Positions 23,701 through 35,132 of a stretch of DNA of 64,000 bases are shown piece after piece; the stretch's first letter is position 1; each line of letters begins with the position of its first letter. Both the position numbers and the translations under genes were made by a program. The DNA is from Ricordea florida (lineage: Eukaryota > Cnidaria > Anthozoa > Corallimorpharia > Ricordeidae), in assembly GCA_949710005.1 (NCBI GenBank), contig OX453287.1, positions 3,482,622 through 3,546,621 of the forward strand, written 5' to 3'. The notes beneath the pieces were generated by a model. That model was not told the origin of the DNA and ran no database searches. It saw only the letters and a list, made by a program, of their open reading frames with translations.

Positions 23701-24423
23701 GGCGTGGTCAGAGGTAAAAGAACCACCAGTCAAGAACTTTCTACTTTTGAAAAAAAAAACTTTCTAATATACAGCGCACTCTTATTGGACTACTACTACG
23801 CGTTTAATCAGGTTACCTAGCTTAATATGGTTATTACGTTAAACCCACGAGCTTGCCTTGGCTATTTCGTAGCCTAAATACGATATGGCCAGGCGCCGGG
23901 TGGGTTTCTGACATGGCTGAACATGTACACCAAATATGCTACATTATTATTTTATCATTATCATTTTATCATTATCATTATTGTTATCGTTATCATCATC
24001 ATTATCATTATCGTTATCGTTATCATCATTATCGTTATCGTTATCATTATCGTTATCATTATCGTTATCATTATCATTATCCGTATGATAACTATTATCG
24101 CTATTGTTATCAGCATTGTACTATTTGTACTGCACCAACGTAAGTAGGATTTTTTGGCTAAGCCATTCACGTTAATTCAGGAAAGATTCACTTTTCCTTT
24201 TCCTTTCACAGTTCTTACACCTGTCAGAAAGAAACTTGGCGGGGCATCCCCTGACACGTTCAAAGTCGTAAACGCAGTGACCGATGCTCTGACGTCAACA
24301 TGTCCCAGAAGTCGTTACACAGTTAGCATGGATGCTAAAATCAACATCTTCTTGAACGATTTCCTACCCGCGTACATTACGGACTTCTTGTTAAGAAAGC
24401 GATTAAATACTTCTCGGCGTTGA
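17786..24423 (+). CDS. Membrane-anchored SDR, retinol/17-beta-hydroxysteroid dehydrogenase-like (gene 3)
   Basis: Four exons on the plus strand: 17786-18134, 21535-21717, 22547-22786 and 24212-24423. They join to 984 bp, 327 residues plus stop. All splice sites are GT-AG and phase 1. A hydrophobic segment spans about residues 11-29, TGCDSGFG is at 46-53, NNAG begins at 123, and S175, Y188 and K192 form the catalytic set (YSITK). The C-terminal exon retains the SPDTFKVV...A.T....R..Y pattern shared with gene 2. It is an intact SDR9C/RDH-like enzyme; the substrate is unknown. AATAAA occurs at 24787, about 365 bp past the stop. The start is the only Met ahead of the anchor and gives the same exon 1 length as gene 2. 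Confidence 0.9.
18307..18698. mobile_element. Palindromic MITE with TA target duplication
   Basis: 392 bp in intron 1 of SDR gene 3. Ends are GAGTACTAAAG / CTTTAGTACTC, flanked by TA at 18305-18306 and 18699-18700. Almost the whole length folds back, including 'acaaatccttctaattttgt' near the centre. The TA duplication fits a Tc1/mariner-type origin. Confidence 0.82.
19071..19720. repeat. Degenerate repeat region rich in 'tgctcgcaaaat' and 'gtaaattccgacaag'
   Basis: The phrase 'gccctgttag.ggtaaattccgacaag' occurs at about 19080 and again near 19210. From 19340 to 19690, 'gctcg' words recur in both orientations. No open frame of interest is present. It lies in intron 1 of SDR gene 3. Confidence 0.5.
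20073..20535. mobile_element. Possible MITE with inverted ends 'ttacaggtaaaatttgattt'
   Basis: The left end at 20073 is matched at the right end (20510-20535) by 'acctgaaataaaatttaacc' followed by 'tgtaa'. A (CA)n tract lies at 20165-20181. The body between the ends does not fold back. It is in intron 1 of SDR gene 3. Confidence 0.6.
21985..22500. mobile_element. Inverted-repeat element next to SDR3 exon 3
   Basis: Arm segments 'aaacgttttcgactgtttgc' / 'catcatcagggtta' (22048-22083) reappear as complements at 22337-22385. The outer parts 'ttatatacaaggctacaagg' also recur inverted at 22475-22500. The right boundary is about 50 bp from the exon 3 acceptor. Confidence 0.7.
23517..23612. repeat. 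(ATT)n microsatellite
   Basis: An imperfect run of ATT/ATC triplets in intron 3 of SDR gene 3. Confidence 0.9.
23941..24113. repeat. (TTATCG/TTATCA)n microsatellite
   Basis: About 170 bp of hexanucleotide-like repeats just before the last exon of SDR gene 3. Long isoleucine- or tyrosine/histidine-rich frames on both strands are artefacts of this repeat. Confidence 0.95.
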
Positions 24424-24786
24424 TTTGTTTCTTTAACGTTCATACCCAGTTTTGGGCGAGGGTGGAGTAGGTGGGAGAGTTTTAGGTTTCTCTGAGTATT
24501 GGGGACCTGCCCCTACCCCTTCCCTCTTGAACTAGAGAGTAATTTTGAGAGAGATTTTTCAAACCATCTATCAATTGGCCTGAAGGATCGTTTACATCGT
24601 TAATATGAAACACTGAGAATAGAGTTGAAAGTGCAGTGTGTAACGGAGTATGTTTGGCAAAATTCAAAATGTATGTTTGATGAAGCACATGCACATGTAT
24701 TGAGTGCTTGAGATGATAATTAACAGAAGCCGATTACTTGCTTGATTTTATATGTCTTTCTCTTCTCATGCATTAATGAAAGTTGA

Positions 24787-24797
24787 AATAAAATAAA
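24787..24797 (+). terminator. Candidate poly(A) signals of SDR gene 3
   Basis: Two overlapping AATAAA hexamers in 'gaaataaaataaac', about 365 bp after the stop codon. This is the nearest canonical signal downstream. Confidence 0.55.
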
Positions 24798-25464
24798 CAA
24801 ACTGTAATCGTTTTTGGTTCTCTTAATAAGAACAGTGTTGACGATATGTCTGCTAAGCGCCTTTGTCTTTACCATTTCAAAGTCAGCAAACCCGGCATTG
24901 TTTCGGTTTCCCATTAGTGGCCATGCGATAGGGGATTGGATTAGCGCAAGATCTTGCGCCACTCAGCCAATCAGAGATAGCAGTTATCGTAAACGTCACT
25001 ACGTCAAACGCGTCTTCCCGCGCTTTGTGCAGACATGTATTTGCTCTGAGTCCTGATTGGTTGTCTACCATGTACATGGGAAATCCGGCCAGTGTACGGC
25101 TTTGGCAAATGATAAACAAAATGAAAAATCAGGAAATTGTACTTAGTGTTGTCGCTTACGCTTACGGCCGAGCTGGGGGGACTGGGGGTGAGCTTTTGTC
25201 CCTCGACTTTTTACGAAAGTGTCATTTTTTGTCGTTTTACACTTATCCAGGTTGTCTTTTTTAAAGAAATATCCCATGGAGAATTTTGAAAATAACATTT
25301 CCAAGCCTCTAGATTTCAAAATTTTCTGCCCCTCACTTTAAAATACGCTCCGCCGTCCGTGACCATTTGCCAAGCGCGCTCCTCGCGTGCACTCTTTCGT
25401 TGCGCTCACACGTGAAATCTTTTCCAACATTCAAAGATAAATTTCGTACATCCGCGCGGCCATG

Positions 25465-25520
25465 TAATATCACGCAATATCATGTAATATCATGTAATAT
25501 CATGTGATATCATGTAAATA
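25465..25520. repeat. Short tandem repeat 'atcatgtaat'
   Basis: About five copies of a 10-12 bp unit with small changes. It lies between SDR gene 3 and the Ig locus. Confidence 0.8.
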
Positions 25521-25717
25521 TCAGGCAAAGTATCGATTGAACAGAGCGGTTCGTTCACATCAAGTTTCCGGTCTAGTTGATGTTGGTATCTCAGGTGTTG
25601 CACTTCCGTTGTGCTGGAATGCGTGACCAATCCAAAGCCGCTGGGAGTCATACTGCAGAACTCACTCTTAAGTGGTTCGTGTCAAATATTGATTTCCTTG
25701 AAAGCTTAAGAATAGTA

Positions 25718-28700
25718 ATGTGTCGTAAAGGATTCTGCTTGATACTCAATATTGGTAAGTCATTTAGAACTGCTTTCTTCGCTATTGTTTAACAAAGTAG
25801 CTTAAGTTCAGCTAGCGTCGAATAGTATTTAGGTAAAGCATAAAGACGTCATATTGCAGACGATCGATGAAATTAACAAGTATAAGCACATCTCATTTCT
25901 ATACCACACGCGACGAAAGCCGTTCACATGCTGTTAAATTTATCTACTGTTACCAGTATATGAGGGAATTGTAAGAGTTCATGGAGATATCAACTATGTA
26001 CAAATTTTAGTCCTCGGTACATAACTAATTGATGTCGCGTATCGCTGTCTATCTTTGTTTACAAAATGGTTTACTTCGCTAAAATCAAACATTCTACTGA
26101 GATCCCAATAATCCAATCGCTAGATCAACTTTGAATTCCAAGAAATTTCTATCGTTTGACTTAATCTCCAGTATAGCAGCATCAAATAAACTCCAACTTT
26201 CGTAAACCTTTTCACTTCCCAAAGACACAACAAGGAAATTATAAAACGGAGGAATTAATACACGCATGATGGTTCAAATTTTGGCTAATTTTCCTTTACT
26301 TGGTTATTGAGCTATATCTCTTTTGAACTCAGTCCAATTTAAGGCAGATTTTCTTTCCCATCGCTTTTTAATGCCATCTGAGTTTTGGTGGGAACAACTT
26401 GAAGACCGGGGCCATATTGCTAAGAGTTTTATTAGTAAAATATTACCATAGCTGTGTTAGGTTTACAATTAAGTATTCGATTTTGTCATATTTTATTTAT
26501 TTATTTATTTTTTTTTTGTTACAGGCTTTTTACTGTTACTGGGATCAAATATAGAAGGTACTTATTCTTTTGTTAAAACATATTGTCTTAAGCAGTTTCA
26601 CTTTCTGGGTAATTAAATAAAAGTCCCTATTTGTTTTTTGTCTCTGACAGTTTCTCTTTGAGTTGAAAGGTATCAAGTCATTAATTCCTTTTACCCAGAA
26701 TCGGAAAGTTCCGTCATTTTAAATACAGCAAGCATCTGAAAAGGGACATTCATTTACCCTCTGCTATACTTAATCGGTACAACATGTTCGCTGATCCTTT
26801 TATTTACACTGGATTAGGTCGACTTTTAAAACTAAGTGCAACTTATTGAAGCGAAATACACACTTTCGCTTTCGGTTGGTGACACTATAATACTTCCGGT
26901 AAAATGTTCCGGTAATATTTGGATTGTGTTTTGTTTTCCTCGCCATGGTGCCCAGCAAATACGTTTGTTAAAATGCGAACGGATTTAAAAGAAAAAAAAG
27001 TACTGTATCAAACCACGACTTCTGAAAGAGCTACACCACCGTAAACGTCGAATAAAGAGGTTGACTCCGGGTTGACGATTCAGGTTTTACTTCATAGTCA
27101 GAGCGACTCGGAGAATTATCGAGTATTATGAGGATAGTTTCTAAAGAAACTGGTGCTGCGTCGGTGGGGAATTGAAACACAAGAAATTGGGATAATCAAA
27201 CGAATTGATACAGTAAGTTACATCACCGTAAGGCATAGTTAATAGGGAGCTGCTGACGTTACGAGCGTTAGCCCTTCGTCGGAGTGAATCGGTTATTGGT
27301 TGCGTGACTTTGCCTCAAAGTAGTACTATTTATTTCTTTATATCCTGGTTTTAGCAAAAACCATCTTGCTTGCTACCATGAATCCTGTAAGAAGATTGGC
27401 TAACGTACTCACTATTTATTCTATAAGTTGAAATAGTGAAAACAATGCTTCGTGCCTGGTTGACCGCCAGAAAAGTCGAACTCGTAGTCTCAATTGTTAA
27501 TTATATTGTGTAAGTGTATTTAATGGCTATTTTATGCCTCTTCTAATCACAATTTTTTAGAGCTAGTCAGACCTTGTGTTATAAATCCACTAGCCGGCCG
27601 AGCTTTGTTTGCCTTAGATCTATGATGCGGTCATAAAATATTCGCCCCATGATATTGAGATTGAAATTGGCCATCACTGATGGCCTCATTTTTAGCCGTT
27701 AAGAGAATTTCCTTGTAGAATCTTTCTACACATAAATTGCTAAAAGCTGATAAGCTCTAGAAAAGGTGAAAGCCACAACAATGCTGGCGTCAAGGTCACA
27801 GTAACAGGCAGTAGATAGAGTAGTCTCCTTGGTACCCTTTGTATGGCTCGTCACGCAACGCTCCTTACTCGTTAGTGTGGGGAGAAGCGTTGCGTGACGA
27901 GCCAGACAAGGATTGCGAAGAAGACTATAGATAGGTTGGAGGCCCGGGGGAGGGGACTCCCATATGGAGTGGACGGGGATGCTCGTCGGAAATTTACACC
28001 CCTAAGCGAGACGACCAGCATCCCCCTCCATTCCATATGGGAGTCCCCCGCTGGGTTGGAGGTTCCTCAAGATTTGATTGAGTTGAAGGGTAAGTTGATG
28101 TAGGCAAAGAGACTGAAGGCAACTAAATATACATTTTGATTTTTCAGCGGGTACCACGACTGATAAAAGGGAAGAGTGTTGCAAGGTTGCATTTCATTTG
28201 TCGTGTGATGACGCACTGAAGAGGGTTAGCAACATTAAACACGTGTGGTGGAAAGTATGGGATCCCGCGTTAAAGCAGCCTATTGATATATCCTACTGCA
28301 GATTGCAGGACACACAGTTGAAAATAATGAACTGCATTACCAAAACCTCAAACATTTCTGGAAAAGTCAAGATCTTAGGCATTTCTGCATCAGCCACGCT
28401 GACGGTTGAGCATGACGCATGTGAGCGCGAGTGGATTTACAAGTGCGAAGTAGAGAACCACCTACAATCACAAATCCACCAAATCCAAGTCGACACTTCT
28501 ATGAAATGTAAGTTAGTGACTTACCGAAGTCAGGGGCAGAAAAAAGAACAACAGATATTTTTTTTCCTCAGCTTCTGATTCTAGCTCGGATTCCATTCTT
28601 GGTGGTTATTGTTGCACCCAAGGTCCTCCTTCATTATTCTGGGAGGTGCGAACAAGATCATAAACCCATTCCCAGGAAGATTGAAGCAAAACCCTAAAAA

Positions 28701-29831
28701 ATCCCCTGAACAAATACCGTAATGACGGATCCATATATGAAACACTTAGAGCCATAATGTATAGCAAATGTAAAACAAACAGTACCATATTACAGTACTG
28801 TTCAGTAGCTTTTCAAAGAATGGTAACACTGCATGGTTTGATCCACAGATGAAAAAGTAAGAACCACACTGTATAGTAAAACAAACAGTACCACAATACA
28901 GTACTGTTCAGTAGCTTTTCAAAGAATAGTCACACTGCATGGTTTGATCCACACTAATAAAAAAGTTAGAACCACACTGTATAGTAAAACAAACAGTACC
29001 AAAGTACAGCGTTGTTCAGTAGCTTTTCAAAGAATGGTCACACTGCATGGTTTGATCCACACATGACAAAGTTAGAAACCACACTGTATAGTGAAACAGT
29101 ACCACAGCAGAGTGTTGCCGGTTCAGTAGCTTTCTAAAGAATGCTCGCACAGCATGGTTTCATCCTCAGATAAAAACGTTTTGGTAAAAAATCATGAAAG
29201 TAGAGCACTGTTTAGTGGCATTCTGAAGAGAAATCAGGCCGAGACGAACAACAACAACAACAACAACAACAACACGCACTTTATTTTAAAAAACCAATAC
29301 AGAGACCATAGTAGCCCGCAATTAGCATAGCTATTCTAGGCGGGCTACTTAATTTTGGAATGGATGTTTAAAACAAACGAAAGTTTAATAGAACCGTACC
29401 GCAAAAACTGAGCGGTAGGAACACTATTTAAAAGTATGGCTTCGGTGCATTTCACTTCACTGTACAGTTGAGAATAAGTTGTAGTTGACAAATCCTCGCT
29501 TAACTTATTCTCACAGATTCTTTTGTTGCAGGTAAATGGTATGACCTCGGGACTGATGTCGACCTTACCAGTGATTTGCCCAAAAGGGATGAGATTAGAT
29601 ACTTGGAGCTGTTTATCAACTCAACCCGGCGCATCGGTTACTGTAATGATAGCAGGTGCGTCCCTCAGGGATGGAACAGGTTGCAGGCAAGGAACAAATC
29701 ACTTTGGCTGCTTGACATAAGAGAGGACGACAATGGCACATTGGTGAAGTACGAAGGAGAGAAGAAAGAAAGTAGTCACGTACCCAGCATATTCAAGAGA
29801 AGGCTTTTTGTCAGCCCATCTCCCTATGTAG
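25718..29831 (+). CDS. Ig-like surface protein cassette A (upstream tandem unit)
   Basis: Four exons: 25718-25754, 26525-26557, 28148-28507 and 29532-29831, all joined in phase 1. The two short exons encode a signal peptide (MCRKGFC then FLLLLGS). Exon 3 encodes an Ig-like domain with C43, W57/W58, ATLTV and YKC at 121-123. Exon 4 encodes a second Cys-containing domain with SLWLLDI and N-glycosylation sites (NST, NKS, NGT), probably also Ig-like. The donor at 29831 (GTAGG) is intact, but no terminal exon equivalent to 35360-35604 is found before unit B begins. Cassette A may splice to unit B's last exon or may lack a proper 3' end. Without splicing, the frame runs into a LINE remnant and stops at 30232. 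A longer in-frame start at 25577 exists, but only the Met at 25718 is shared with unit B. Ligand unknown. Confidence 0.72.
27129..27297. mobile_element. Dispersed repeat 'gtttctaaagaaactggtgc', copy in unit A only
   Basis: A left part 'gtttctaaagaaactggtgc' and a later 'cagtaagttacatcaccgta' match repeats at 37741, 46990 and 48074. It is absent from the matching place in unit B (32345-32365), so it arrived after the duplication, or was lost from B. Confidence 0.75.
27821..27927. mobile_element. 9-bp TSD MITE, unit A copy
   Basis: 107 bp from TAGTCTCC to AGAAGACTA with the core 'ctcgtcacgcaacgctcc' inverted. Flanks are TAGATAGAG and TAGATAGGT. The same element at the same place in unit B (32986-33092) shows it was present before the duplication. 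Confidence 0.83.
28770..29240. repeat. Tandem repeat, unit about 105 bp, in Ig intron 3 (unit A)
   Basis: Four imperfect copies of a unit containing 'gttcagtagcttttcaaaga', 'cactgcatggtttgatcc' and 'ccacactgtatagtaaaac'. The same unit is found at 34075-34340 and, singly broken by a MITE, at 48840-49190. A (CAA)n tract follows at 29248-29273. Confidence 0.88.
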
Positions 29832-29904
29832 GTAGGTACAAGGGCGCGCTCATTAGGAGAAATGTTGTACGCCTAGGCCACGTTTTCAACCATCATCAAA
29901 CATA

Positions 29905-30385
29905 TCATAAACATATAATACGTCGATACGTAAATAGTTTTGAATCCTTACTCAAGTTAGGTTGGCTACCGGTACGGGAACGTCGAGACTGGCATCTACT
30001 GAAGACGGCCCATAAAGCTTTATATAGCCATAATTGGCCTCAAACTTTAAGACTCGAAAAGGTGAAACATACGCGGCTTCTTAGATCAAATAGTACAGTC
30101 AACCTGATGGTTCTGCGTGTTAGTAACACTTTTCAGGACACTGCTTCCCGGATCTTCCGAATACGCTGCCTTCAAGGACAAAATTGTGTGTGGACAGCTA
30201 ATCGTTTTCAAAACAGGCCTTTACTTTTTTGAAATCTCGTCTATCGTAATTTGCTCGCTTCGGTCTTAATTCCAAATGCTTTGTATTATAATAATTAATT
30301 GTACATTATTATCATGAATTAGTTTATTCGGGTGAAGAGCCATTGTATAGATATACAATTATTATTATTATTATTATTATTATTA
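29905..30385 (+). mobile_element. 5'-truncated non-LTR retrotransposon 3' end
   Basis: The plus-strand frame contains SFESLLKLGWLPVRERRDWH and SNTFQDTASRIF, a C-terminal pattern common after reverse transcriptases of animal LINE-like elements, ending at 30232. A 3' UTR and an (ATT)n tail (30357-30385) follow. Unit B has only an (ATC)n tract here, so the fragment landed in that tract after duplication. LINE clade not assigned. Confidence 0.68.
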
Positions 30386-30956
30386 TAATCATCATCATCA
30401 TCATATCCTTTGAACAGGCTAACAATTTTGACAGCGAAATGCTTGAGCGGTCCTGTGAGAATTCGGTATAGAAAACTGATAAAATGCTAATGCATTGTAA
30501 TGTTTAACATGATGTGGCAATTCGATTCAGCACTGAACAGTGCAGTGCAGTACAGTGTAGTTCAATACATGTACGTTATTGAAAAAGCGTGAAGTCAATA
30601 TGGTTGCATATTGGCCGTGTTATTTTAAGCATTTTTATTGACCTCGACTTCGTCTCGGTCAATACAATCGAGGCCAATACCGTCCAGCCACCGTGACTGT
30701 ACAAGCATTGTCAAAGATTATTAAGGATTTATTGTTCGGTGATTTCCCTTTGTTCTGTTTCGCGGGATATGATCGCGGGGAATCCCGGTCTGATTTGTGT
30801 TGGTATCTCGGGTGTTGCACTTCCATTGCGCTAGAATGCGTGTCCAATCCTAAGCCGCGAGCAGGCCGTACTGAAGACTCACTCACTCAACTATAACTGG
30901 TTCGTGTCAAATGTTGATTTGCTTGAAAGGATTTCCTTGAAAGGTTAAGCATAGTA

Positions 30957-33900
30957 ATGTGTCATAAAGGATTCTGCTTGATACTCAATATTGGTAAGTC
31001 AGTTAGAACTGCTTTCTTCGCTATTAGTTAGCAAAGTAGCTTAGGTTCAGCTAGCGTCGACATCGATTGCAAACGATCGATGAAATGAACAAGTAAGCAC
31101 ATTTCATTTCTATAGCACACGTGCTTATAACGAAAATGACTGCGCGACGAAAGTTCACATGCTGGAAAGTATTTATTGTTACAAGTCAATGAGTGAATTG
31201 CAACATCCTAGAGTAAATGGAGATACCAACTATGCACAAATTTGATTCCTCAGTACATAACTAATATAGCTGTCTCCCTTTGTTTACAGTTGCACAGATA
31301 AATGGCTTACCTTGCTAAGATTAAACATTCTACTGTGACCCCAATAATCCATTCGCTTTAGATCAACTTTGAATTCCAAGAAATTTCTATCGTTTGACTT
31401 AATCTCCAGTTTCCAACTGACCTTCGTAAACCTTTCGACTTCCCAAAGACACATCAAGTAAATATGAAACGGAGGAATACACGCATTATGATTCAAATTT
31501 TGGCTAATTTTCCTTTACTTGGTTATTCAACTGTATCTCTTTTGAACTCTGTCCAATTTAAGGCAGTATTTCCTTCCCATCGCTTTTTTTAAAATGCGAT
31601 CTGAGGTTTGGTGCGAACAACTTGAAGACCGAGTCAATATTGCCAAGCGGTAAAGTATTACCAAATAGCTGTGTTGGATTTACAATTGTTTGATTTTGTA
31701 ACGTTTGTCATATTTTATTTTTTTTACAGGCCTTTCACTGTTACTAGGATCAAATACAGAAGGTACTTATGGTTTTGACAAGATATATTGTCTTAAGTAG
31801 TTTCACTTTCTGGGTACTTTATACAATAGTCCCTGTTTGTTTAAAATGTCTTCGACAGTTTCTATTTTGAGGTATCGAGTCATTGATTTTTTTTAGTTTA
31901 GAATCGGGAAGTACCCTCATTTTAAATACAGCAAGCACTTGAAAAGGGATTCTTTTACGCTCTGCTAAGAGCAGTTGTACTCTATCCGTACAACATGTTC
32001 GCTGATCCTTTTATGTACACTGAATTAGGTTGACTTACAACTTGTGAAGAGAAATACAACACTTTTGTATCACTTTCGGTTGACACATGCAAATAGGACT
32101 CGGCTGTGACGTCAGTTAGCTCAGTTTCTTGCTAACCCTTCCGGTCACGTGTTTATTTGGGTATGGTTTTGTTTTCCTCGCCACAGAGCTCAGCTCCATT
32201 GTTTATTATTGGCTTTTTGTAAACATGAACGGATTTGAAAAAAAGCACTGTATCAAACCACGTCAATTCTGAAAGAGTTACACCACCATAAAAGTCAATA
32301 TAAAGAGGTTGACGCCGGGTTGACGTTTCGGGTTTTACTTCACCGACAAAGCGACTGAAAGAATTATCGGTTGCGTGACTTTGCCCCAAAAGTTTTTCTA
32401 TTTATCACTTTATTAGCTATATATTGTGATATAAGTAAAAACCATCTCGCTTGCCATCGCGAATCCTGTAATGTGATTGGCCAATGTACTCACTATCTAT
32501 TCGATGAGTTAAATATTGAAAACAATGGAACGTTCGTGCCTCATAGATCGCAGAAAAGTCGAACTCGTAATCTTATTGTTAATTACGGTGTATAAGTGTA
32601 TTTAATGGCTATTTTATGTCTCTTCTCGCCACAATTTTTTAAAGCTTGTCAGACCTTGTGTTATACATCCACTAGCCAGCCAAGCTTTGTTTGCCTTCGC
32701 ATATGTGTGGCTTTAACATACCTTTACTGCATTTTGAGGTTTGTTTGCTGTAGATCTATGATGTGGTCATAAAATATTTGCATGTATTGAGATTGAAATG
32801 TAGTTGGCTGTCACTGATGGCCTCGTTTAAAGCCGTTAAGAGAATTTCGTCGTAGAATCTTTCTACACATAAACTGCAAAAAGCTGATAAGCTGTAGAAA
32901 AGGTGAGAGCCACAAAAACGAAAAAATGCTAAATTGATAACAACAATTCTGGCGTCAAGGTCACAGTAACAGGCAGTAGATAGAGTAGTCTCCTTGGTAC
33001 CCTTTGTAAGGCTCGTCACGCAACGCTCCTTACTCGTTAGTGTAGGGAGAAGCGTTGCGTGACGAGCCAGACAAGGGTTGGGAAGAAGACTATAGATAGG
33101 TTGGAGGCCCGCGGGGGGGGGGGGGGGGGGTTCCATATGGAGTGGACGGGGATGCCCGTCGGAAATTTACACCCCTAAGCGAGACGACGAGCATCCTCGT
33201 CCATTCCATATGGGGGTCCCCCCTGGGTTGGAGGTTCCTCAAGATTTGATTTAGTTGAAGGGTAAGTTGATGTAGGCAAAGAGACTGAAGGCAACTAAAT
33301 ATTCATTTTGATTTTTCAGCGGGTACCACGACTGATAAAAGGGAAGAGTGTTGCAAGGTTGCGTTTCATTTGTCGTGCGATGACGCACTGAAGAGGGTTG
33401 GAAACATTAAACACGTGTGGTGGAAAGTATGGGATCCCGCGTTAAAGCAGCCTATTGATATATCCTACTGCAGAATGCAGGACACACAGTTGAAAATAAT
33501 GAACTGCATTACCAAAACCTCAAACATTTCTGGAAAAGTCAAGATCTTAGGCATTTCTGCATCAGCCACGCTGACGGTTGAGCATGACGCATGTGAGCGC
33601 GAGTGGATTTACAAGTGCGAAGTAGAGAACCACCCACAACCACAAATCCACCAAATCCAAGTCGACACTTCTATGGAATGTAAGTTAGTGACTTACCGAA
33701 GTCACGGGGAGGAAAAAGAACAACAGATATTTTTTTCCTCAGTTTCTGATTCGAGCTCGGATTCCATTCTTGGTGGTTATTGTTGCACCCAAGGTCCTCC
33801 TTCATTATTCTCGGAGGTGCGAACAAGATCATAAGGGACGGACCATTACAAAAGTGATGGGGGGGAAACAAAAAAAAATTCATGCAAGGGAAAATGCCAA

Positions 33901-35099
33901 GAAAAAAAATTCATGCAAGGAAAAAGGTAAAAAAAAAATTGTGCAGAAGGAAGGTCCAATTGTGACTTTTTCACACGTAGTAAAAAAAAATTCGTGCAGA
34001 GGGGTTCACCTGAAAAAGAAATTCCTGCACAAGTAGTGAGCGAAAAAAAAAATTCGAGCAAGCTGAAAATTGTATTGTATTACAGTACTGTTCAGTAGTT
34101 TTTCAAAGAATGGTCACACTGCATGATTTGATCCACAGATAAAAAAGTAAGAACCACACTGTATAGTAAAACAAGCAGTGCGTACAGTACTGTTCAGTAG
34201 TTTTCTAAAGAATGCTCGCACTGCATGGTTTGATCCAGCGATAAAAACGTTTTGGTAAAACAAACATGATGAATGTAAAGTACTGTTTTGGTAAAAAATT
34301 ATGAAAGTAGAGCACTGTTTGGTGGCATTTTGAAGAGAAATCAGGCCGAGACGAAACTTTAATAGAACCGTACTGCAAAAACTGAGGCAGAGCGGTAGGA
34401 ACACTAATTAAAAGTATGTCTTCGGTGCATTTCACTTCACTGTACAGTTGAGAATAAGTTATATTTGGCAATCCTCCTCTTAACTGTCTGGTAAATGTAA
34501 AACATTTTGTTCAGTAGATTTCCAAGGCCTCAGCTGCCTGCATTATATCCAATAATGCTGCTCGCCTCAGTAATTATCTATTACATAGAACCATAGTGCA
34601 AAACTTGAGCAGCACGAACACTACTGAAAAGTATGGCTTCGGTGCATCTCACTTCACGGTACAGATGAGAATAAGTTGTAGTTGACAATGCTCGCTTAAC
34701 TTATTCTCAGATTCTTTTGTTGCAGGTAAATGGTATGACCTCGGTACTGATGTCGACCTTACCAGTGATTTGCCCAAAAGGGATGAGATAAGATACTTGG
34801 AGCTGTTTATCAACTCAACCCGGCGCATCGGTTACTGTAATGATAGCAGGTGCGTCCCTCAGGGATGGAACAGGTTACAGGCAAAGAACAAATCACTTTG
34901 GCTGCTTGACATAAGAGAGGACGACAATGGCACATTGGTGAAGTACGAAGGAGAGAAGAAAGAAAGTAGTCCCGTACCCAGCATATTCAAAAGAAGACTT
35001 TTAGTCAGCCCATCTCCCTATGTAGGTAGGTACAAGGGCGCGCTCATTAGGAGAAATGTTGTACGCCTAGGCCACGTTTTCAACCATCATCAAACACAT

Positions 35100-35132
<33 letters not shown>

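Larger units (their letters stand above)
25570..30530. repeat. Tandem segmental duplication, unit A
   Basis: From about 25570 the sequence aligns with the block beginning about 30795. Offsets are 5239 at exon 1, 5205 at exon 2, 5172 at exon 3 and 5194 at exon 4, so the two copies differ mainly by small indels and insertions. Unit A has two insertions not in unit B: a dispersed repeat at about 27129-27297 and a LINE fragment at about 29905-30385. Encoded domains of the units differ at only a handful of positions. Confidence 0.9.

Noticed and set aside
23853..24170. Ile/Tyr/His-rich frames resembling membrane or metal-binding peptides
   Set aside because: Translation of the TTATCG/TTATCA microsatellite.
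25577..25717. Longer N terminus for Ig cassette A from the Met at 25577
   Set aside because: Unit B does not preserve it, and the Met at 25718 gives a normal signal peptide in both units.
33770..34061. Lys-rich and Phe-rich frames on both strands
   Set aside because: They fall in the A/T-rich interior of a truncated MITE.
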